A DNA stretch of 64,000 nucleotides from positions 24,965,662 to 25,029,661 of the forward strand of contig JAJEKV010000004.1 in the NCBI GenBank assembly GCA_021234155.1, read 5' to 3'. Below, one piece after another: positions 33,786 to 43,954 of this stretch. How positions within the stretch are numbered: the first letter of the stretch is position 1; the number at the start of each line of letters is the position of its first letter. Under the pieces are notes generated by a model, which worked only from the letters and a program-made list of their open reading frames with translations, had not been told where the DNA came from and searched no databases. This DNA comes from Isoetes taiwanensis. Lineage: Eukaryota; Streptophyta; Lycopodiopsida; Isoetales; Isoetaceae. Both the position numbers and the translations under genes were made by a program.

Positions 33786-35303
33786 TGTGATGCTCCCAGA
33801 ATCCATACGATGCTCCCATTGTATAGATACGGGACTTCCCCTCCCATGGCGACTAAATCACCATGGCAAGGCCCTCCGTCGTACTCGGACTACTCGGGAT
33901 GGCCAAGTATCCGGGCGAGGATCACGGAGGTGTCATTCGCCCCACGTCCTCTATGGGGAATCCTATACAGCGGAAGCATACATATATGTCAGCATACGAT
34001 CATAATGCAAAATAATATACCACCACGAAGGGTGGCCCATCCTCATCATCATGGCAAAGATAAACCATTCATAACAACGTGAAATGACACAATAACAAAG
34101 CACTACCCTGGGCTCAGACTCCACGGGATCAACTGACGGCCAGGGTCTCAAATATCAACAGACGGAAGTATAACATGGCGTTAGCTGGCATATGACAATG
34201 GCTAGGGTTGTCCATTCCATCCGCCCCTCCTGTGCACACTTTGCAGATAGGCTGAATCATGCTATGACGTGCTTGTAGCCCTCCGGAGACGCAATCCCAA
34301 GGAATCACCCTTCAGGACTACTCCGGGTTATATCTCCCCGGTCCGATGAGGCAGGTCAGAGAGGCGTCTCCTCCCCAAGTATGCCAGATCCCTGGGTGTG
34401 CTAGAGAACACGTGCCCCCTCTGTGACCCCCGCATCCGTACCCGACTTACTCTCCTAAATCTAAAGGTCAGCTCACCAACCCGTTCGAGCCCAGGACGGT
34501 CACATATGACTCACGCCCTCCGGCCCAGAGAGTGTCAGACCCATACCCGGCCTACACACGGTGACCGGCTATAAGCCTAGCACACTATAGGAGTCCTGTA
34601 GCCACGCTAGGCAAGACCCCACCCCCGATTCACCCTCATACTCGTTGTCTGGTGCTGAACCACATCATAGCATCCACAGCCAGGTAGGCTCTTGTGCACA
34701 GGCCGCAATTACTGGGTATTAAGGGATCTAGCTAGAGACATCTCTAATTCCTAGGAAGCTTTTAGGCCTCTAACCGGCCCTTAATTCCCAATACACGGAA
34801 GAAGCAGAAAGAACTATTGTAACTATCATTCATGTATTCGGAACAATTCATAAAGAGAATTTAACCATTCCATCTACTCAAAGAAGTGTTAGCAGAAAAG
34901 AAACCTATCTATTGACTAACCGGTGCTGGCTAGAGCCATGGTCACGATAAGAGTCCATCTCTCGAAACTGGTAGGTGATTGTTGGCAAATCAAGCTTAGG
35001 CTGCTGGCTGCTGCTCCTCCTTAGTCCCAAATTCGAATTTGGGAGAGAAAATGGGGTACCCCTTTTCCTAGGCCCAAAATGGAAAGTCCTCCTGGCCAAT
35101 CGATTTGGGCCAGGTGGCGCTCCCTTAGTGGTGATAATTAGCTAATTAGTCCATTATAATTTATAATTATCCATAATGGATTTATTAGCATATCTAAATA
35201 AAACCATTATGGTCGACCCTCACTTGGACCCTTAGGCCCAATATGTCTTGGTGACGTGTCCTGGGGTGTATATGTATACCGTATAAATATCCAGAACGTC
35301 ACA
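33786..35303 (-). repeat. Element 2 3' LTR
   Basis: The LTR is 1,518 bp and matches 44,611-46,132 with few substitutions. It is bounded on the internal side by the polypurine tract (35,304-35,319) and on the outside by GGATT. In the element sense it starts TGTGACGTTCTGG. Confidence 0.95.
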
Positions 35304-35319
35304 TTCTCCCCCCCCTTGG
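35304..35319 (-). other. Element 2 polypurine tract
   Basis: On the minus strand it reads CCAAGGGGGGGGGAGAA or close to it, directly before the LTR start. The preceding aatgctgaggacagcatt resembles element 1 upstream of its tract, linking the two families. Confidence 0.9.
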
Positions 35320-35831
35320 ATTAATGCTGTCCTCAGCATTAGAGTTAGTGGAGAGGAAGTTGCTGCAAACATAAGTTTAGTTTATTGAATTAAGAAAGGT
35401 TTACATAGGCAAACAATAGGACAAAAAGTCCCGTCTATCAAAACAGTAAGAAGTATTTTGAAACACATTCCAAAACAAGTCAAATTCAAACACACAAGTT
35501 GGCCTACTACGTGAGGCCTCCCGTCTTCTACAGCTTGCAAGTGCGCTCTACTGGCCTGTAGAAGGACAGGCATTAGTGTTTAAATATTAAGTGAAATAGT
35601 GTGGTTGAAGGGACCACCCCCTTAAAGAAATTAAAATATGAATGCAAGGGTCCTATCATGTCTAGGGCTTGCATGTCGCCTCGGCGTAAGGAATGGCAAT
35701 ATTCCCATAATGGCCGTAGACGAATGCGTTCTATCAGGAATGCCTATATGCCCGTTTCCCCAACTAAGATACATGTATCCCAACCCTTACATTGATCCAT
35801 GCCAAATCCCACTCATATGACCCCTGTCACA
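35320..35831 (-). other. Element 2 3' untranslated region
   Basis: About 510 bp separate the integrase stop from the polypurine tract. Short ORFs here carry no motif. The 100-bp GCGATGATGGGA repeats of element 1 are not present. Confidence 0.5.
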
Positions 35832-36443
35832 CTAAGAGACACTGTGCTTACCATTCGGGTTGGAGATGATTGCATCTTGAATGGTTCGGCCTTGGCACTT
35901 CTTCATAAAGTCTGGGTAAGTCTTATCCAAATCCGCCTTAAGAACCCATGTTGCATCCTCTGTGGGTAAATGTTTCCATTTGACCAAGTATTGCAAAATT
36001 TGAGTTCGACGGGTTTGCTTATATGCACGATCAAGGAGAGCTTCTGGAACAATCTCCAACTGATCCTCAGTCATCTCCAGAAGTGTTGGTATGTCAAGTA
36101 CCTCTTCTGGATCCGGATGATGCTTCTTGAGAAGACTTACATGGAAAACTTTATGGATCTTTAGATGTGTAGGCAAATCCAACCGGTAGGCCTGAGGCCC
36201 TATCGTTTCGGTTATCCGAAATGGTCCCGCCCATCTAGGTGCAAGCTTCTTACAATTGCCAATTTTAAGCTTGGCTTGCTTGATCTTGATCTTTAGCCAA
36301 ACTGACTCATCAACTTGAAACTCTCGAGGAGAACGATGGCGGTCTGCTAGACTCTTTTGCCGAGCTCTTGCAGCTAACAAATATGCTTGCACCTCTTCGA
36401 CTAGGCCCTGCATGTCGGCAAGTAATTGCTGGAAAACCTCCAC
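35832..36443 (-). CDS. Element 2 integrase C-terminus with chromodomain
   Basis: The frame contains the GPY/F module (LAPRWAGPFRI ... HKVFHVSLLK) and a chromodomain at about 36,059-35,907 (EALLDRAYKQTRRTQILQYL, VKWKHLP, TWVL). It is the best preserved chromodomain in the window. A frame change near 36,443-36,492 separates it from the integrase core. The cage is only partly aromatic, as in element 1. The tail after it is short and ends NGKHSVS. Confidence 0.9.
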   Translation of the reverse strand: MEVFQQLLADMQGLVEEVQAYLLAARARQKSLADRHRSPREFQVDESVWLKIKIKQAKLKIGNCKKLAPRWAGPFRITETIGPQAYRLDLPTHLKIHKVFHVSLLKKHHPDPEEVLDIPTLLEMTEDQLEIVPEALLDRAYKQTRRTQILQYLVKWKHLPTEDATWVLKADLDKTYPDFMKKCQGRTIQDAIISNPNGKHSVS

Positions 36444-36491
36444 TTTGGAAACCGGGTTATGCCATGTGTCTGGTGTAAGGCATTGATAGCA

Positions 36492-37455
36492 CTAATTAAT
36501 CATAAAAGGAGACATCCTGGAGAACTCCTGTTTGGTACTATTGTAGGCAAACTCTACCAAGTAAATGTAGTCTGCCCATTGAGATTGCGTATTCCAGACA
36601 TAGTTATGTAGCATATCTTCAATGATGCGATTGGTACGCTCTGTCTGACCATCGGTCTGCGGGTGATAGGCTGTGCTCATGGCAAGCTTAGTCTGAATAG
36701 TTCTGAAGAAATCTTTCCAGAAGGCACTAACAAACTTAGGATCCCGATCCGATATAATGGTACAGGGCATCCCATGCAGACAGAAGACTTCCTTGGTGAA
36801 GAGCAAGGCAGTATCCAATGCAGTATCCGTGGTACGACATGGCAGGAAATGTGCCATTTTAGATAGTTTGTCTACCACTACCATTAAGGCATCAAACCCT
36901 CTTAATGTCCGCGGAAGCCCCACGATAAAATCCATGGTAATAACTTCCCATTTAGCATTGGATACATCGAGTGGTTGCAATTCACCTGGAATACGCAATT
37001 GTTCTGCCTTTGTCTGTTGACACGTCTGGCACTGCCTAATATACCTGGCAATATGCTTCTTCATGCCTGGCCAGAAATAGCTGGAGCGGATTTTGAAATA
37101 TATTTTCATAAATCCCGCATGCCCTGCTATCGGACTGTTATATGTATCATGGAGAATGAGTTTCTGAACTCCAGACGTTTCGGGAACACATAACTTGTCC
37201 TTATAATAAAGGAGTTCAGCTTTCTTCTTATAACTCCTTATCCGTTCTGGCTTCTTTACATACACTTTGCCATACCTCTTGGAATTCCGGATCTGTAGGA
37301 AGGGTCTGCTGGATCTGTTTCCCAAACTCGAGTGTGGAAATAGCATTACAATGCGTGCGAGTGACAAATGGATGCCTGGAAAGGGCATCGGCAACAACAT
37401 TATGCTTGCCGGGTTTATAAATGACCTCAAAATCATATTCTTCAAGGAATTCCAT
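36492..37455 (-). pseudogene. Element 2 integrase zinc finger and DDE core
   Basis: The HHCC finger (HDTYNSPIAGH...CQTCQ) is followed by a complete catalytic triad: D in TMDFIVGLP, D in ISDRDPKF, and E in HPQTDGQTERT. VEFAYNSTKQEFSRMSPF follows. The first part overlaps a second frame (37,228-37,455) carrying [17 protein letters not shown], the RNase H/integrase linker, so one frameshift lies near 37,260. Confidence 0.9.
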
Positions 37456-38005
37456 CTACCGTCTTTGTCCCAAATTGAGATGGGGTTACGTAAAGATATA
37501 TTGGAGGCTTTGATGATCAGTGTCTAACTGAAATCGTCGTCCAAGCAGATAATGCCGCCAAATATGCAAGGCACGCACAACGGCAAGTAATTCCTGGTCA
37601 TGCGTGGGATATCGTTGCTCGGCATCATTCATCTTTCGGGAGTCATAAGCAATTATCCGACCCTCTTGCATTAAAACACCCCCAGTAGCTATTTTACTAG
37701 CATCTGTGGCAACCCATTTATCCTTGTGAGGATCTGGCATTATAAGGACAGGAGCTGTTGTTTAAGCATCCTTCAAAGCTTGGAAGCCAGTCTGTACCTT
37801 GTCTTTCCAGTGTGCCAGCCAATCCCTGACCTTGTCATGTTTGGTCAGATCAGTTAGAGGTGCAGCGAGCTTGGCAAAGTCCTTGACAAACTTACAGTAA
37901 TACCTGGCCAAGCCTAGAAAACTGCGAACCTCAGACACATTGGTTGGAATGGGCCATTCTTTGACTGCCTCGATTTTAGCTAGGTCGGTGGCTATACCAA
38001 ATCAT
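37456..38005 (-). pseudogene. Element 2 RT connection and RNase H
   Basis: Downstream of the RT deletion the frame reads [18 protein letters not shown] and PLTDLTK, then a TAA at about 37,763, then RNase H ([45 protein letters not shown]). RNase H residues are intact, but the frame is interrupted. Confidence 0.85.
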
Positions 38006-38830
38006 TTAGCATTGGTCAGGAGCATTGGTCAGGCCAAATGGCATGATTGCAAATTCATAATGGCCATAACGAGCCCGGAAAGCAGACTTATGGATGTCAT
38101 CCTCTTTAATTCTTATCTGGTGATATCCTGAGCGAAGATCAATCTTGGAGAAATACTTAGCCCCTTGCAACTGATCCATAAGATCATCGGCCCATGGTAA
38201 AGCATAGCGATTCTTAATAGTATGCTTATTTAGTTGCCTGTAGTCAATGCACATCCTCATGGTGCCATCTTTCTTCTTAACAAAGAGTATTGGGGCTCCA
38301 AAGGGTGAAACACTAGGCCTGATGAAGCCTAACTTGAGGAGTTCCTGTAACTGCTTCTTAAGCTCGGTTAACTCAGGAAGACTCATCCGATATGGGGCCT
38401 TACTAGTAGGCTTAGTGCCTGGTTCCAAAGTAATTTCACATTCTACCCCTCTGAAAGGTGGTAGCCGATGGATTTCATCAGGAAAAAGATCATGGTATTC
38501 CCGAAGAATCATGGCTATTGCTGGAGGCAAGGCATCAAGGACTTCATCATGTTTAGACTTAGCTTCTACGGAAGCAAGTCGGATCATGCCCATAATCTGT
38601 GACTTCCTGAGAGCCTTATGCAACTGGCGTAAGGAAATGCATTGCATAATAGGGTTAACCGGCTTACCTGCTATTGTAACTCTAGATCCATTGGCCGTAT
38701 TGAAGGTGACCTCCCGTTTCTCACAATCAATGTTGGCTTTGGCAGCGGCCAAGAATTCCATCCCCACAATGAGGTCATATTGGCCAATATCCATTAACTC
38801 CGCTCCGAGAGCAACTGGTGCTCCTGGCAT
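38006..38830 (-). pseudogene. Element 2 reverse transcriptase, catalytic motif deleted
   Basis: The RT N-terminus is well kept: [51 protein letters not shown] and [18 protein letters not shown]. Directly after TNAP the sequence jumps to GIATDLAKIEAVKEWP, which is normally located after the FxDD motif and about 70 residues later. The stretch with the catalytic Asp pair is absent. The junction (about 38,010-38,036) holds a repeated tgaccaatgct, suggesting slippage or template switching. Confidence 0.9.
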
Positions 38831-39230
38831 TGAATATTCAAATTGATACGACGACCACGGGTGTGATGTATGGCACCACTTGCCAACGTAACTGGACGTG
38901 GCTTAGACTTCAAAGGGGTGATCTGTAAGGCTTCTGCTATTCTAGGAGATGCAAAGTTATGAGTACTACCCGTATCCATAAGAATAACAAAAGGTTTACA
39001 ATCTACTTGACCAACCGTAGAAATAACAGAAGGATGGTGGTTGGCTTGGCCTGTTTCAATGGCAGCATATATATGAGACTCACCTGTTATATAGTCAGGC
39101 GCATCATCCTCCACGGCATTCTCTGGGTCCTCCCAATCCATATCTGCTAGAGCAGCCTGCACTATTTGGGTGATGACAGGACATTCCTGCATACGGTGGC
39201 CCAGGCGGAAACACCGATAATAGGCCTTCT
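38794..39230 (-). pseudogene. Element 2 zinc knuckle and aspartic protease
   Basis: The protease shows MDTGSTHNFASPRIAEAL and [13 protein letters not shown]. The preceding knuckle reads YYRCFRLGHRMQEC: the first Cys of C-x2-C-x4-H-x4-C is Tyr, compared with an intact knuckle in element 1. This is a loss of a zinc ligand by one base change. The frame then shifts into RT at about 38,820. Confidence 0.85.
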
Positions 39231-40336
39231 CCCTACGTAACTGTTCACGTTGATCCCTAGAGATGGGAAGGAAACCTTTTTATCATTCTTCTGATAGCCG
39301 GTAGAGGCAGGAGGCCCTGGGCTAGGCGAGCGCCCTCGGTAAGGTGTATACCCCTTGTTCTGAGTGAACGAAGAGGGTCGTGGCGGCTGATACCTTGGGG
39401 TGTCCTCCTCTAGGCTGAGCGCCTTCGCCTCTGCTTCTGCAACCGTCTTAGGATCTATGGCCCGAACCATTTTCTTGAGAGTAGGGAATAGGCCCTCTAT
39501 GTAGCCCTCAACTGCCCATCTTTCATTAATCCCTGGGACATATAAGCGTAAGCGCATAACTCATATGTATAAGCTTGGACAGTCATGTTTTTCTGCTCCA
39601 AGCGATAGAAAGTTTGGATCTACTGGCAACGATGAGCCTTTGGCACATAGTGTGATTTGAAGGATTTAGCAAAAACTTTGTAACGACACCTTCCCCTTGT
39701 AAGCCCATGAGAGCGGGCATACCCCTTCCACCAAATCCTCGCCGATCCTGTAAGATTAGTGGTGGCCACTTTTCCAATGTCCTTTTTAGTCATCCCATAT
39801 GACTTCCCAAACTCCTGCATTTCATCTAGCCATGACTCGGCATCTACCCCATTCCTGGTTTTTCCCGAGAACTGCGCGAGTTTCCGATTCTTCCATATAC
39901 TCGTGATGGCGGAATCCACCGTCTTCTAGTAATCCTTTTTACTGGCCTTGGCATGATCAGCCTCATCCTCCGAGGAATCAGAAGAGTCAGAAGACTCCGA
40001 GGCGGCATCCGAGGACGAACTAGGGTATGTCCTCTTAGATCGACTTGCCGTAGCGGCTGCAGGTGCAGGTGCGGGTGCCGGTGGCGGCGGCGGCGGGTTC
40101 AGTGGAACAGGAATCTCTGGTCCATATTCATGTGGGGGATTCTGCTGCAATATATACGCTTGAAGTTCGGTAAGCTGGCGTTTCATAATCATAAGCTCTT
40201 GTTCCGGGGTAAGACGGCCCGGTTGGACGGGTGTCGCCCAAGGGGGAGGGCGTGCACCGTCTAGATAGAACAAATCAAATATAAGCATTCCCATTGCATT
40301 TGGTATAACAAAGAAGATTACAAAAAGGAAACACAT
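39162..40336 (-). pseudogene. Element 2 gag
   Basis: Three frames (40,336-39,926; 39,919-39,620; 39,557-39,162) give a Pro/Ala-rich leader (PPPPPPAPAPAP), an acidic Ser tract (SESSDSSDSSEDE), the gag core (FSGKTRNGVDAESWLDEMQEF, ARIWWKGYA) and KTVAEAEAKALSLEE. An in-frame TAG at about 39,920 stands where element 1 has CAG (Gln), a C-to-T change. An acceptor-like TTCTATCTAG near 40,259-40,268 suggests that gag may start by splicing. Confidence 0.85.
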
Positions 40337-40567
40337 TTGTCATTAAGATAACTCCCGGTTACAAAAATTGTTGGCTATACAAACAGCAAGGACAACAAAG
40401 TTACATGTAGACAAGACAGGTTACAAAGACAACAAGTTTAGGGCTGTGTGAAGGGATATAAGATGGAATATCGAATACTTTCCCTCACGGCCCGGACTAC
40501 CTTATACCTAGCCCACGCCTGAATGATTACATATTGGTAATCCAAAGTAGAGCTGATGATCAATAAG

Positions 40568-40927
40568 TTAACGAGGTCTCGAAGTGCATAAAACATCTGC
40601 CAGGTGATCATTTGCATCAGCAAAGGCTTCTTGTTTAGTCATATCCCAATAGTTCCACGTGCGACGGAGTGTCTGCTGCAAGTGCTCGAAAGCGTGCTCA
40701 CGAAGGATATTAACAATCTCAAAACCCTTGATGGGGTCATATGCCTCTCCTTCATCCTCGGGCTCCTCTTCTTCATAATCGTCATCATCATCCTCATACT
40801 CCCCATCCTCTTCTTCATAGCCCTGCTCTGGGGCTGGTTCGTCCTCTTGTTGTAGTTCTTCAGGTATTTCCTGTTTGTCTTCTTCCACTTCATCGTCTGT
40901 AAGACGGCAAGAATGAATGTACAACAA
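40568..40927 (-). CDS. Strongly acidic protein between accessory ORF and gag
   Basis: After about 10 residues, some 60 of the following residues are mostly Glu, Asp and Gln (EEEDGEYEDDDDDYEEEEPE), then a mixed C-terminus (FEIVNILREHAFEHLQQTLR, WNYWDMTK). The frame has only TTG at its upstream end. TTACAG just before ACGATGAAG could be a splice acceptor, making it an exon of the upstream accessory ORF. Such acidic tracts are common in histone chaperones; next to a histone gene that is suggestive but not evidence of function. Confidence 0.5.
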   Translation of the reverse strand: MLYIHSCRLTDDEVEEDKQEIPEELQQEDEPAPEQGYEEEDGEYEDDDDDYEEEEPEDEGEAYDPIKGFEIVNILREHAFEHLQQTLRRTWNYWDMTKQEAFADANDHLADVLCTSRPR

Positions 40928-41083
40928 ATGAATGATTCCTTATACTTCAAACTCTAGAAGAGAAAGAAAGTATTGTAGGAAAAAGACAATTTGATTGTAT
41001 TCAAAAATGCATAGAAGATCAATGCAAAAATTACATATTTTTGAGTAGCCAAGGCTATACTCGACAATACATAATATAAATGA

Positions 41084-42484
41084 TTAGGAGCTAGGCCCCG
41101 CATCCTGATCCATTGGTGTAGGAGGTGGTGGTGGCGGCGGATGACGTAACAGAGTGACCCCTGGATCTACGGTGGCGGCCGCAATGGAAGCAATTTCTGG
41201 AGGATAGGCGACAGCTAGTGGGGTCGCCGTGAGGAGCTTCATGCTCATCCAGGGTGCTATATCCTGACCTAAAGCGGTCAGGGCTAGGTCGCGACGCACC
41301 AACACGTAAGTGAAGACGCGGTATGGCAACTTCTTGTGCCCCGCCAAGGTGGATAGGGCACGGAGGCTCCACCACAATGCCTCTGCTTCAGGGCCCATGT
41401 CACGGGCCACAAAAAGAACTTGCCCATGCCTAAAAGTTGACAGGAAGAAGCGGGTAAGATGGTTTGCCGCTGCATTCCCCTGAGGTGTAACCGAAGGGGC
41501 TACCTCCCTCTCCAAGTTCATGGGCACCTCCTCTTCCTCGAGCTCCTCCTGTTCTTCTTCAGCATGGCTCGGCTTGTGATACAAATCCTCCCCTTCTTCA
41601 TCTGAGTCGGAGGGAATCTCGACCATGTTGATATTTGGGACTTGAGGTCCCATAGCCATAAAGGCTTCCGGAGGGGGCTGAGATGGAGGATCTTGGAGCA
41701 CAAGATCCCTAAGCCTGAGAAGGGTCTCAGCCGTCTCAATGGTCTGCTGATGGAAGTGAAGCAGGTGCTGTACCTCAGGAGGAAGATCCATGGACGAGAA
41801 ATCAATAAAGTCGTCCCTGCAATATTCGGCCAGCTCATAGAGAGCCTGCGCCTTCTCCCGTCCCTTGAGGCCGGCTACTACATGGTATGCCCATAAAATA
41901 TCATCCAGGAGGAGAAACTCCTGGCCCTGGTGATATATGACGGGAAGAACATCCAATCCCGTTAAACATCCTCCCCGCTCCCGTCGTGGCGGCATTTCTT
42001 CGGCTAGCTGCTTCAAACGGCCGAAATCTTCCACTCCAATATGCTCATCTTCTTCCTCATCCGAGTATTCAGGAACCTTGCCCTTCTCAGCGGCCAAGGT
42101 CTCATCGTCCACATACTGGTCCATGAGGATGGCCAGGGCAAATGATACTTCGAGGAGCTCTTGTCCCTCGTGCATCACGACAGGTGGATTCCGGGCCCAC
42201 CAGAGTTTGCCCCTGAGCACCTCATAACCACTCTTGCCCCCTCCCAGCATCTCCTTTACCACAACTCGGTCAATGTATAACTGTGGTGGTTGCCCCAGAG
42301 GAATGCAAAGAGGAAGCATTTCCTCGGTATAGAACTGTAAGAACCCGGCATAATCCGGATGATTCTGCATGTTTAAGACGAGGTCGATGTGCTGGAGTAG
42401 CAAGGGCTTCAAGAGATCAAAGGACACCTGGGGGTCCCAGTGCTCCCCATCTTGGTACCATGCAAGAAGGTCGAGGGCAGCCAT
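41084..42484 (-). CDS. Accessory protein, intact 466 residues (family unknown)
   Basis: This is the longest intact frame of element 2. It starts MAALDLLAWYQDGEHWDP and has ATG at 42,484. Features in order: a helical N-terminal region to about residue 70, LGGGKSGYEVLRGKLWWARNP (80-100), an acidic linker (YSDEEEDEHIG, about 140), TGLDVLPVIYHQGQEFLLLDD (about 175-195), a second acidic stretch (EEEQEELEEEEV, about 310-322), and a C-terminal GQVLFVARDMGPEAEALWWS region ending in a poly-Pro tail. The element 1 counterpart (24,740-26,228) is colinear, so the protein is conserved between diverged families. I recognise no domain. No signal peptide or membrane segment is evident. Confidence 0.75.
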   Translation of the reverse strand: MAALDLLAWYQDGEHWDPQVSFDLLKPLLLQHIDLVLNMQNHPDYAGFLQFYTEEMLPLCIPLGQPPQLYIDRVVVKEMLGGGKSGYEVLRGKLWWARNPPVVMHEGQELLEVSFALAILMDQYVDDETLAAEKGKVPEYSDEEEDEHIGVEDFGRLKQLAEEMPPRRERGGCLTGLDVLPVIYHQGQEFLLLDDILWAYHVVAGLKGREKAQALYELAEYCRDDFIDFSSMDLPPEVQHLLHFHQQTIETAETLLRLRDLVLQDPPSQPPPEAFMAMGPQVPNINMVEIPSDSDEEGEDLYHKPSHAEEEQEELEEEEVPMNLEREVAPSVTPQGNAAANHLTRFFLSTFRHGQVLFVARDMGPEAEALWWSLRALSTLAGHKKLPYRVFTYVLVRRDLALTALGQDIAPWMSMKLLTATPLAVAYPPEIASIAAATVDPGVTLLRHPPPPPPPTPMDQDAGPSS

Positions 42485-42650
42485 AGGCGCTGGAAGGAAG
42501 GAGGAAAGAGGATAAACAAAAGCTGGAGAGTGAGAATGAAACCCTAAACTTTTGAAATACCCTTATAACTTTTATGCTGACGTCAGCATTAGTATTATTA
42601 TTTTTATTTTATTTTATTTTTAGAAAAAAGAAGTACGAAAATGGAGCTAT

Positions 42651-43146
42651 CTAATCTATGATAGAAACATAGTAACAAAATTGGGTTTTTTTCCTATTAT
42701 TATAACAAAATTGGTTACAATGCAAATGCCCCCAGGGCAAGTATGGATGCTCTCCCCGAATTCTCCGGGCAAGGGCTAGATCCTTGGTCGTTATAGTGAC
42801 CCTCTTTGCATGAATGGCGCAAAGGTTTGCGTCACTAAAAAGAGTTATCAGGTAGGCCTCAGCAGCCTCTTGCAGTGCCAAAATTGCAAAAGTCTGGAAG
42901 CGGAGGTCGGTCTTGAATTCTTGTGCTATCTCCCGAACCAACCTCTGGAAGGGCAGCTTCCTTATCAGGAGTTTCGTGGACTTCTGATACTTACGGATCT
43001 CCCGTAAGGCCAGTGCCCGGCCTGACGCGATGAGGCTTCCTCGAGGTAGCAGGCTTGGGAGGCGGCCCCTTCTTCTGGGGTAACGTCTTGCCCGCAGGAT
43101 GGGGCCGTGAGGCATCCACCCGCTCTTGCCTCCGGCTGGAGCTCAT
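42651..43146 (-). pseudogene. Histone H3 carried by element 2, 2-nt deletion
   Basis: The ATG at 43,146 starts a 45-residue basic tail unlike the H3 tail ([21 protein letters not shown]), then KPHRVRPGT, matching H3 KPHR-F/Y-RPGT. There the frame is broken: 2 nt are missing in the next codon (about 43,004). In the following frame comes a nearly canonical H3 core: [73 protein letters not shown]. Loop 1 has normal length and H3.3-like Leu at position 90, so the core is H3-like rather than CENH3-like. It would fold with H4 if read in frame. A 20-residue extension of low similarity follows to the stop at 42,651. Confidence 0.92.
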
Positions 43147-43201
43147 ATTCTTCCCAATGTTTCTGACAACCTTCAACTTCTCCTTGTATTGGCTGCCGGA
43201 C

Positions 43202-43954
43202 TTATGGGGTTAAAAATTTCCTCCGCCTTTTGCTGGGCGGCTTGTCCGCCGGATTAGGTCCCTGCTGATTCTCTTGTTTCCTATTGGCCTGCTGGTCTTG
43301 TTGTTCCTGCTGGGCCTTCTCTGCCTGTTCCCAAGCCTCACGGGCTCGTTCCATGTCGGCTTCCACCTGAGCCAACCGCCGGGCCGCGATCCTTCAGATC
43401 AGTTCAGCATGGTAGCGGTCGGGCCGGCGGGTCATATCAATCTGGACTATTGTTAAGTAGTCCAGACTGATATCGAGGATCTGAGTCCACATAAAACTTT
43501 GGGTAGGCTCGTGCCACTGGTATATGGGTAGCTCAAAAGCTTCACAATTAATAATGGCCATCCCATGCCCCAAGTATCTGTATTCCCGACTCCGGGTTTC
43601 GGTGTCTGCCCTCTCGACCTCCCGACTGTCGTCTTCTCGGGCTAATGTCCGGATGCGGGCGGCCTCACTCTGAATGGCTTCCTCCTCAGAATGTTCCTCA
43701 CACTCAGGGGGATAAAACATGATCAACACCATAACTTGGTCAGGTTGCTCGACCATAGTGTATGGCAGTTGTTGGAGGTTCAACTTTATCAAAAATTGCT
43801 CAGAATAATGAAAGATGGGATAAGGTATCCTAGTGTCGTTGGCAAATTGTTGTACCAACTCGTTTAGGAGGTTGTCAATCAATTCGCCGTCGGTGGCCAT
43901 GTGCTGCGCGATCAATGCATAGATTTGGGCTATGGTAAGGCTAGAAGGGTCCAT
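43202..43954 (-). pseudogene. First ORF of element 2, NLS-tailed protein of unknown family
   Basis: From ATG 43,954 (MDPSSLTIAQIYALIAQHM) the frame runs 250 codons to 43,202 with a single TGA at about 43,394, where CGA is the likely ancestor. The first 185 residues are mixed, with LIDNLLNELVQQF, acidic ECEEHSEEEAIQSEAARI and hydrophobic C-terminal segments. After the stop comes a Gln/Glu-rich coiled-coil-like stretch (EREAWEQAEKAQQEQQ-like) and a final PPSKRRRKF that looks like a nuclear localisation signal. It lies 55 bp upstream of the H3 ORF in a different frame. I recognise no family. No counterpart is clear in element 1. Confidence 0.55.

Noticed and set aside
38247-38846. 199-codon plus-strand ORF
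   Set aside because: Antisense of the well-recognised element 2 reverse transcriptase.
42651-43146. Calling the element 2 histone a CENH3
   Set aside because: The tail is divergent as in CENH3, but loop 1 has normal H3 length and the core follows H3.3; CENH3 hallmarks are absent.
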